A stretch of 64,000 nucleotides of DNA from assembly GCA_963806495.1 (NCBI GenBank), contig CAWDYA010000006.1:62001-126000 (forward strand), written 5' to 3'. The position numbers and the translations under genes are program-made. Below are positions 58,218-64,000 of the stretch, piece by piece (within the stretch, counting starts at the first letter, position 1; each line of letters starts with the position of its first letter). The notes beneath the pieces were generated by a model. That model was not told where the DNA came from. It ran no database searches and saw only the letters and a program-made list of their open reading frames with translations. This stretch comes from CAWDYA01 sp963806495. GTDB lineage: Bacteria > Acidobacteriota > Polarisedimenticolia > JACPZX01 > DASXTC01.

Positions 58218-59405
58218 TCACTCGTAGTGCAGGGCCTCCGCGGGGTGAACCCGCGTGGCGCCCCATCCCGGATACAGACCGCAAACGGCCGCCAGGAGCA
58301 CGATCACCGCCGTCGCCACGAGCAGCGCCCCCGCCACGACCGTCCAACGCACGAACGTGAACGGGCCGAACAGCGGAACCTGCACCGCCAGCGCCGAGCC
58401 CGCCAGGATGCCCAGACCCGCGAGGACCACCACCTCGCCGACGATCTGCCGGTGGATCCGTCCGCGATGGGCGCCGACCGCCCGCCTGAGGCCGAATTCC
58501 CGCGTCCGGCGGGTGACATTGTGCCACATCACGCCGGTCAGGCCGAGCACCACCATGAACAGCATCAGCGCCGCCACGAGACCGATCGCCCCCACCGGCA
58601 GGAGCGTCTCCCTGATCCGGGCCGCGCGCGCCTCGTCCATGTGGGAGATGCGCAGCGACCAGCCCCGTGCGACCGGCTCGAGCGTCTTCAGGAGACTCTC
58701 CTCGAAGGCCGCGGTCGTCCCCGGCGCGAGACGGATGACGAGAGACTCCAGATGATCCGAGGGCTTGGGATGGTCCGGGGAAGCCAGCATCAGCGTGAAC
58801 GGCATGTCCTCGGTCACCTCGCCCCCGCGCCGGAAGTCCCTCACCACGCCGATCACCCGCCTTTCCGGCGCGTCCTCCTGCTCAATCCGTGCCTGAAGCG
58901 GATCGCCGTCGCCGACGAGCTGCTCGGCCAGCTCCCGATCGATGACGATCGGAATCCAGCTCTGGGTCTCGTCGCCGGGTTGGAACCATCGTCCGGACAC
59001 GAGATCCAGCCGCATCGCGTCCTTGAACCCGGGTGTCACGGTGGAGACTTCCGATTCGATCTTGCGTCCGTCCTTCTTCCACGAGTGGATGTAGACCGAG
59101 CCGCCATAGGGCACGGTCGACGATGCCGCCGCGAACACCACCTCCGGATGCGAGCGGGCCGTTTCAAGCAGCCGTCCGACGACCCGGCTGTCCTCGACCG
59201 TCCAGGGATTCTCGCTGTTGCGATCCAGGCTGATGGTCCAGACATCGTGCCAGTCGAAGCCGAGCGGCTCCTGCCAGACGGCGGCGAGATGCAGCCCCGT
59301 GGCCGCCAGGGCGAACACCACCAGGAACGAGGCGAACACCTCCAGCATGATCAGAAAGTTCGGTCCCTTGCGGTTCCACGTCAGCTTGAGCAGATGCCGG
59401 ATCAT
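58218..59405 (-). CDS. ABC transporter permease, MacB/FtsX type (second)
   Basis: 395 residues. One N-terminal helix, a large periplasmic MacB-PCD domain, then three C-terminal helices in the FtsX pattern (LVAALMLFMVVLGLTGVMWH, REFGLRRAVGAHRGRI). Start overlaps the first permease by four bases. With its partner it forms the membrane part of a MacB-like efflux or lipoprotein-release pump. Confidence 0.92.
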   Translation of the reverse strand: MIRHLLKLTWNRKGPNFLIMLEVFASFLVVFALAATGLHLAAVWQEPLGFDWHDVWTISLDRNSENPWTVEDSRVVGRLLETARSHPEVVFAAASSTVPYGGSVYIHSWKKDGRKIESEVSTVTPGFKDAMRLDLVSGRWFQPGDETQSWIPIVIDRELAEQLVGDGDPLQARIEQEDAPERRVIGVVRDFRRGGEVTEDMPFTLMLASPDHPKPSDHLESLVIRLAPGTTAAFEESLLKTLEPVARGWSLRISHMDEARAARIRETLLPVGAIGLVAALMLFMVVLGLTGVMWHNVTRRTREFGLRRAVGAHRGRIHRQIVGEVVVLAGLGILAGSALAVQVPLFGPFTFVRWTVVAGALLVATAVIVLLAAVCGLYPGWGATRVHPAEALHYE

Positions 59406-60646
59406 CTCACCCTCCCATGCAGCGCCTCGACCGGGTGCAGGCGGGACATGCGCCAGGCCGGCAGCGCGCCCGCGACCACCGCGAAGACGAGCGCCAGAAG
59501 CAGACCTGCCAGAAAGACCCGGTAGCTCACGGTGAGCTGCGCGTACGGGATCAAGCCGCTGTCGTTGACGATCCCCAGGATCGGGAAGGAGAGGACGAAG
59601 CCGATGGCCCCCCCCGCGAGCGTCATGACCACGTTCTCCACGAGGAACTGCCCGACCAGGGTGAGCGAGCTCGCGCCGAATGCCTTGCGCACCCCGATCT
59701 CGGAGGCCCGCTCCATGATGCGGCTGAGGCTCAGATTCACCATGTTGAGCGCGGGGAGGAGCATGAAGCCGCCGGCCGCGAGGGCCACGATCAGGAGAAG
59801 ACGTCCCGTGTGGGGTGTCGTCGGCTCGTCACCCGGCCCGAGCTCCTTCGAGATCCGCTCCAGCCGTGTGAACGCCGCGGACTCGATCGTGTTGTAGTTC
59901 TCCGGATCCGGAAGCTGCGCCGAAGCGACCCGGCGGCGGTACTCCTCCTGGATCGCGGGGATGTCGCCGGCGCTCTTCGCGAGGAGGATCCCCCGGAAAT
60001 CGCCCCTCAGCGCGCTCCGGTAGGTCGTCGACTTGAAGGTGCTGATCGGGGCCCAGATCTCCGAGTAGGCGAGAATCCGGGTCACCGGGACGTCCCGGAC
60101 CACGCCGACCACCGTGAACGCCTGACTGTCCGCATGGATCACCCGGCCAAGCGCGGGACCGGAGCCGAAGAACCGCCTGCGGGTGGTCTGGTTGATCACC
60201 GCCACGAAATTCCCCGCCTCGTCGTCCGCCTGCGTGTACGGGCCGCCCTCGACGAAATCGAACTTCATGATCCGCCAGAAGGCGCCGTCCGTCAGCGTCA
60301 GCGTCGACTCGATCTTCTTCCCCGCCACGAACGAGGCCACGGAGCGGCCGTTGGTGGTGATGGCGAAGGTCTCCACCCCGGGGAGATCGCGGGCATACTG
60401 GTCCAGCAGGCGGTAGCCCGGATTGCTGATCATGACGAACTGGGGACCGGTCATCTTCACCTCGTCGATGGCGAGGATCCGGTTCAGGCTCACCTCCGGA
60501 GCGCCCGGAGCCAGGTAGTTGTCCGCGAGGGCCGCCACCAGCACCAGGACGAGCAGCGTGAATGCGACACCGAGAAGGTTGACCGCCGTGTAGAACTTCC
60601 GCCGGAGCAGCACCTTGAACGCCACTTTGAGATAGTTGATCAGCAT
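59402..60646 (-). CDS. ABC transporter permease, MacB/FtsX type (first)
   Basis: 414 residues. Helix near the N-terminus (FYTAVNLLGVAFTLLVLVLV), MacB-PCD domain, and FtsX helices with ASEIGVRKAFGASSLTLVGQF, a family signature. It follows the ATP-binding gene by 16 bases. Operon order HlyD, ATPase, permease, permease, regulator, kinase. Confidence 0.93.
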   Translation of the reverse strand: MLINYLKVAFKVLLRRKFYTAVNLLGVAFTLLVLVLVAALADNYLAPGAPEVSLNRILAIDEVKMTGPQFVMISNPGYRLLDQYARDLPGVETFAITTNGRSVASFVAGKKIESTLTLTDGAFWRIMKFDFVEGGPYTQADDEAGNFVAVINQTTRRRFFGSGPALGRVIHADSQAFTVVGVVRDVPVTRILAYSEIWAPISTFKSTTYRSALRGDFRGILLAKSAGDIPAIQEEYRRRVASAQLPDPENYNTIESAAFTRLERISKELGPGDEPTTPHTGRLLLIVALAAGGFMLLPALNMVNLSLSRIMERASEIGVRKAFGASSLTLVGQFLVENVVMTLAGGAIGFVLSFPILGIVNDSGLIPYAQLTVSYRVFLAGLLLALVFAVVAGALPAWRMSRLHPVEALHGRVR

Positions 60647-60662
60647 GGCCGCCTCGCTCCCC

Positions 60663-61328
60663 TCACTGGACCTGCCGGCCGTCGAACATGCGTATCGTAC
60701 GGCCGGTCCACTGCGCGAGCCGCGCGTCGTGAGTGACCATCACGATCGTCGCGCCCTCGTCGGCGTTCAGCGTCCTGAGCAGGGCCAGGATCTCCTCACC
60801 CATCCGGCTGTCCAGGTTGCCCGTCGGCTCGTCGGCGAGAATCACCCGCGGCCCGCCCACGATCGCCCGCGCGACCGCCACGCGCTGCTGCTGGCCCCCC
60901 GAGAGCTGCGAGGGAAAGTGGTGCACGCGCGAGGAGAGCCCCACGCGGTCGAGCGCCTGCAGCGCGCGGCGACGACGCTCCGTCGCGCTCATGCTCCGGT
61001 AGAGGAGCGGGATCTCGACGTTGTCGACCACCTTGAGGTCGTTGATGAGATGGAACTCCTGGAAGACGAACCCCAGCTTCTCGTTGCGGAGCCGGGCCAC
61101 CGCGCGATCCCCGTAGCTCGCGATGACGCGCCCCTCGAAAGTCACGCGGCCCGAGGAGGGAGAGTCCAGCAGGCCCATCAGGTTCAGCAGCGTCGACTTC
61201 CCGCAGCCGGACGGTCCCATGACCGAGACGAACTCCCCCTCCTCCACGTCGACGCTGACCCCGTCGAGCGCGAGTGTCTCGATCCGATCGGTGCGATACA
61301 GCTTGGTGACGTCTTCAAGATGGATCAT
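60663..61328 (-). CDS. ABC transporter ATP-binding protein (MacB/LolD type)
   Basis: 221 residues. Walker A GPSGCGKST, Q-loop FVFQEFHL, signature LSGGQQQRVAVARA, Walker B RVILADEPTGNLD and H-switch VTHD. Motifs match the LolD/MacB subfamily. The gene follows HlyD by 45 bases and powers the two permeases. Confidence 0.95.
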   Translation of the reverse strand: MIHLEDVTKLYRTDRIETLALDGVSVDVEEGEFVSVMGPSGCGKSTLLNLMGLLDSPSSGRVTFEGRVIASYGDRAVARLRNEKLGFVFQEFHLINDLKVVDNVEIPLLYRSMSATERRRRALQALDRVGLSSRVHHFPSQLSGGQQQRVAVARAIVGGPRVILADEPTGNLDSRMGEEILALLRTLNADEGATIVMVTHDARLAQWTGRTIRMFDGRQVQ

Positions 61329-61373
61329 CAGGCGCTCCTCATCGTGTTACCGGTGCGCTCACTGGAACCGCCG

Positions 61374-62621
61374 TCATCTGAGGCGTATCTCAGCGGCATG
61401 GATGAAGTCCTGCACGTCGGAGAGGATCACTTGGTCGCCCTCGCGCAGCCCTCCGACCACTTCGTAGTATTCATGTCCGGCCAGTCCAAGCTCCACGTCG
61501 GCCCGCACGGCACGGTCCCCATGGACGACGAACACCTCCTGGTCGGGCCGTCCATCACGGATGAATGGCCCCCGGGGAACCATGAGCACATCGACGCGCC
61601 GTCCGGTGACCACGAGCACATCGACGCGCAGGTTGTGACGCAGGCCGACGTGCGATGGGTCGTCGAGGGCGATGGTGAAACGCACCGTCCCCTCCTCGAT
61701 CGTGGGGAGGATTCCGTCAACACGCGCCGGCAGGCGCTCATCGCCCAGCAGCACCCATGCGGCCTGCCCGGCCGTCAGCCGTGAGGCATAGGCGTCGGAC
61801 ACCCGCGCCTCGACCCGGAACGAGCCGAGGTCGGCAATCCGGGCCAGCACGTCCCCGCGGCTGACGGCGGCCCCCTCCTTGTCGAACACGTACGAGAGCA
61901 CCCCTTCTACCGGGGCGGCGGTCGTCGCCAGCTCCAGCTGCCGTCGGGCGTCGTCTCGTTCCTTGGCCAGGATATCGGCGTCGAGTTTCAATCCTTTCAG
62001 ACGCGCCTCGTTCAGGCGGGCCTCGGACGCCACCTGATCCTCGAGCTGCGACAGGGAGATCTCCGATTTTCTCACGGCCACGTGGGCTTCCTTGTAGATC
62101 TCCTCGGATATCAGGCCTTCCTCATGCAGTGTCTCGCTCTGTCCCAGGCGGTAGCGTGCCATCTGCAGATCCAGCTTCTGGGTCTCGATGCGGCTGCGCA
62201 GATCCGCGAGCTTCTCCTCGAGCTCGAGCTCCCGCTGCATCCTTTCGTTCCGGTTCTGGGCGATCCGCTCCTCCAGGCGCTGGAGTTGAAGACGCGTGGC
62301 CGCGATATCCAGCTCGAGGATCTCGGCCCCTTTCTCGACACTGTCGCCCGTGCGCCTCAGCACACGCTCGACCCGGCCCTCCACCGGGCTGGCGATGGTC
62401 CGCTCCGAGGCGGGCACGACCGTCCCCGAGGCACTGATCGTCGCCTCGAGCTCGCCGCGGGTCACCGTCCCGATCCGGATCGCCGAGCGCTTCAGCGACG
62501 GCCTCAGCCAAACGGAGGCATAGACGAGGAGCGTTCCCGCGGCTGCGGTCCCGATCACCGCCCACACGGCGCGACGTATCACGCGGCCTCTGCGTTCCTC
62601 CGCGCTGATCTCCCGATCCAT
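61374..62621 (-). CDS. HlyD/MacA-family membrane-fusion adaptor
   Basis: 415 residues. One N-terminal helix (AVWAVIGTAAAGTLLVYASV), the first half of the lipoyl domain (SASGTVVPASERTIASPVEG), a long helical hairpin coiled coil (about 105-225), second lipoyl half (TTAAPVEGVLSYVFDKEGAAV) and beta-barrel domains. It bridges the ABC pump to the outer membrane. First gene of the sigma-54 operon. Start at 62621 lies about 40 bases downstream of the -12 box. Confidence 0.93.
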   Translation of the reverse strand: MDREISAEERRGRVIRRAVWAVIGTAAAGTLLVYASVWLRPSLKRSAIRIGTVTRGELEATISASGTVVPASERTIASPVEGRVERVLRRTGDSVEKGAEILELDIAATRLQLQRLEERIAQNRNERMQRELELEEKLADLRSRIETQKLDLQMARYRLGQSETLHEEGLISEEIYKEAHVAVRKSEISLSQLEDQVASEARLNEARLKGLKLDADILAKERDDARRQLELATTAAPVEGVLSYVFDKEGAAVSRGDVLARIADLGSFRVEARVSDAYASRLTAGQAAWVLLGDERLPARVDGILPTIEEGTVRFTIALDDPSHVGLRHNLRVDVLVVTGRRVDVLMVPRGPFIRDGRPDQEVFVVHGDRAVRADVELGLAGHEYYEVVGGLREGDQVILSDVQDFIHAAEIRLR

Positions 62622-62658
62622 GCCCTGCACCGTCACCCCCTGTGTCCCGGCAGGGAAG

Positions 62659-62674
62659 AGCAAGTGCCATGCCA
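62659..62674 (-). promoter_or_regulatory. rpoN-dependent: Sigma-54 (-24/-12) promoter of the efflux operon
   Basis: On the minus strand TGGCATG-N4-TTGCT (62674-62659): the -24 GG and the -12 GC are ten bases apart, the fixed spacing for sigma-54. The HlyD start is about 38 bases downstream. The operon encodes an NtrC-type activator, so this is a self-contained sigma-54 circuit. Confidence 0.85.
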
Positions 62675-62737
62675 CGCCGGCAATGACGATTCCGCCCGGT
62701 GATCGAGTCGGTCACCACCCTTTCGAGCGTGCGTTAT

Positions 62738-62753
62738 CGGACGATGCTGTCCG
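62738..62753. promoter_or_regulatory. Inverted repeat, possible activator site upstream of the sigma-54 promoter
   Basis: CGGAC-GATGCT-GTCCG, 64-79 bases upstream of the -24 box. Enhancer-type sites of NtrC regulators usually lie this far or further. It could also belong to the peroxiredoxin gene on the other strand. Confidence 0.45.
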
Positions 62754-62825
62754 GTTCCGAACACTCCTCCACGATGCTGTATGCTGTGGTCAGCATGTAT
62801 TCGTTGTCATCAGGGAGGTATCCTA

Positions 62826-63596
62826 ATGAAGGAAATGATCGCCGTCGGCGCCCAGGCGCCTGACTTCAGTCTGCCCGATCATCTCGGGCGGACGATCACG
62901 CTGCACCAGTTTTCCGGCAAGCGGCACGTGATGCTGCTGTTCTACCCGCTGGACTTCACCCCCACGTGAACGCAGGAGGTTCCGGCCGTGGAGCGGCTGC
63001 TCGCCCGTTTCCGGTCGGCCCACACCCAGGTGCTGGGTGTCAGCGTTGACAGCGTCTTCAGCCATGCCAACTGGGCGAAGAGCATGGGAGGAATCTCCTT
63101 CCCGCTCCTGTCAGATTTTCACCCCAAGGGCGCGATGGCACGGACATACGGCCTCTATCTGGAGGACAAGGGGATCACGGATCGCGCCACAGTCATCATC
63201 GACGCATCCGGGGTCGTCCGCCACGCGTCGAGCGTCACGCCCGCGGGGCGCAGGAACATCGACGACCTGGCCGCGATGTGCGAGAAGTTGGATCAGGCCT
63301 ACGGCACAGGTCTGCCTGCGTTTCCCGGGCCCGAGGGCGTGCCGGGCGGCGCGACCCTGTTCGTCAAGAGCGCTTGCGGCGCTTCACGCGCGGCCATGCT
63401 GGCGCTCTCGAACCTGCATCTCGACGGGAAGCTCACTCTGAGGAACATCTCGGAGGATCCCGCCGCACGCGAGGAAATCGTCAAGATGTCGGGAAAGGAT
63501 CAGGCCCCCTGCCTCGTGGTCGCCGGCAGGGCGATACACGAGAGCAAGGACATCATCGCCCGCCTGGTGACCAGCACCACCGACATCCCGGGCTGA
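62826..63596 (+). CDS. Selenocysteine peroxiredoxin-glutaredoxin fusion
   Basis: 256 residues when the TGA at 62967-62969 is decoded as selenocysteine (Sec48). Residues 1-155 are an AhpC/TSA (BCP/PrxQ-type) peroxiredoxin: MLLFYPLDFTPT-U-TQEVPA, where the PxxxTxxC catalytic Cys is Sec. The region that carries the resolving Cys in PrxQ has Pro, so it is 1-Cys-like. Residues about 178-250 form a glutaredoxin-like domain with FVKSACGAS (Cys184, CxxS) and the cis-Pro loop QAPCLVVAGRAIHESKDI. The start at 62826 follows AGGGAGG. It reduces peroxides, with the fused domain a likely reductant. Divergent from the efflux operon. Confidence 0.92.
62976..63002 (+). promoter_or_regulatory. Candidate bacterial SECIS of the peroxiredoxin gene
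   Basis: Stem GAG/CTC, a four-base bulge, then CG-GCCG paired with CGGC-TG, closed by loop TGGAG (62989-62993). The loop begins 19 bases after the TGA and has G in position 2. It fits the SECIS distance and loop rule for SelB recognition. Confidence 0.65.
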
Positions 63597-63624
63597 GCGG
63601 CAGGCACCCCCGATTCGGAGCGAC

Positions 63625-63963
63625 TCAGCCGATGAGCCGGTCCGCCGTGCCCGGGTGTGCGCCGTCGGCGGAGCCGCAGGCCAGGATCTGCAGATGGGTG
63701 GGCAGCCGGGAGTCGTGCCCGACCTTGCGGATCAGGCTCAGGACGTTGCGTCGGATGTCCTCGACCCGATCCGTCGTCAGCCGCTCGTCCACGACCTTGC
63801 CGATGTAGAGATCGTCGCCGGCGGCACACAGACGCAGAAAGGTGGAGCTTTCGGCTGACACGTACTTCTTCTCCGTGTCACCCAGCGACGCGAGCTTCTC
63901 CCGAAGCTGGGTGTCCACCTTGAATCCGATGAAGATCGGCTGATCGATCGACAGTTCACGCAC
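63625..63963 (-). CDS. Small soluble protein of unknown function
   Basis: 112 residues from a GTG with GGAAGGAGGG upstream. Lys/Glu/Arg-rich helical pattern with short motifs FIGFKVDTQLREKL and TFLRLCAAGDDLYIGKVVDE. No signal peptide or known domain recognised. Convergent with the peroxiredoxin gene. Confidence 0.65.
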   Translation of the reverse strand: MRELSIDQPIFIGFKVDTQLREKLASLGDTEKKYVSAESSTFLRLCAAGDDLYIGKVVDERLTTDRVEDIRRNVLSLIRKVGHDSRLPTHLQILACGSADGAHPGTADRLIG

Positions 63964-64000
63964 GGCGACCCTCCTTCCAGGACTGGCGACGGTTGCGGCC

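Noticed and set aside
1..64000. CRISPR arrays, insertion sequences, prophage, tRNA or rRNA genes
   Set aside because: No regularly spaced direct repeats, transposase or integrase motifs, or clover-leaf sequences were seen on reading. A dedicated search with tRNAscan-SE or similar could still find a short one.

Overview
The window is 64 kb of GC-rich bacterial chromosome with a dense gene content and no rRNA, tRNA, insertion sequence, prophage or CRISPR that I could see. Several features fit the Acidobacteriota (Thermoanaerobaculia- or Polarisedimenticolia-like lineages). These are a Pkn-type Ser/Thr kinase with a beta-propeller sensor, MacB-type efflux genes in an operon with an NtrC-type regulator, very long DUF11 and M43/thrombospondin-type-3 secreted proteins, and many ECF sigma factors. 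The phylum is an inference from gene families, not from a marker gene.

Layout. (1) 1-6.8 kb, minus: a c-di-GMP-I riboswitch leads a giant DUF11 surface protein coupled to a multi-OmpA-domain protein. (2) 6.9-16.8 kb, minus: one envelope operon (coiled-coil protein, two large TPR proteins, a third TPR protein, a small secreted protein, TolQ/ExbB, two ExbD, an AgmX/PglI-type TonB-like protein), resembling the energised trans-envelope machines of gliding or secretion systems. (3) 17.8-19.4 kb: a TetR regulator and a putative diiron enzyme sharing a near-identical palindromic operator. (4) 19.5-31 kb: proline iminopeptidase, ECF sigma factor with membrane partner, M43 metalloprotease, Ser/Thr kinase, and a DoxX-like/DUF4166/DUF2071 operon. 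(5) 31-33.9 kb: an ECF41 sigma factor divergent from an epimerase and a DODA-type dioxygenase, with ECF41-type promoters facing both ways. (6) 33.9-40.3 kb: OmpA protein, DUF202, channel-like membrane protein, CocE-family hydrolase, FG-GAP-type protein. (7) 40.5-53.7 kb: a sulfatase region with sensor kinase, sulfatase maturase, SulP and BASS transporters, two FixJ-type response regulators, a CxPxR arylsulfatase and small secreted proteins, with a palindrome TTGGACC-N2-GGTCCAA in front of both regulators. (8) 53.9-64 kb: a damaged GAF/PP2C phosphatase, a thioredoxin-like selenoprotein, a sigma-54-controlled HlyD/ABC/response regulator/kinase operon, and a selenocysteine peroxiredoxin-glutaredoxin fusion.

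The most notable content is the two selenoprotein genes (55041-55442 and 62826-63596). In each, an in-frame TGA falls exactly at the redox-active Cys position of a thiol enzyme and is followed by a stem-loop at bacterial SECIS distance. They bracket the sigma-54 efflux operon.

Sequence quality caveat: at least ten single-base indels, mostly in short G or C runs, and one amber codon break otherwise full-length genes. I annotate these as single genes with a frameshift and regard sequencing or assembly error as the likeliest cause, with true decay possible for the Ser/Thr kinase and the GAF/PP2C gene.
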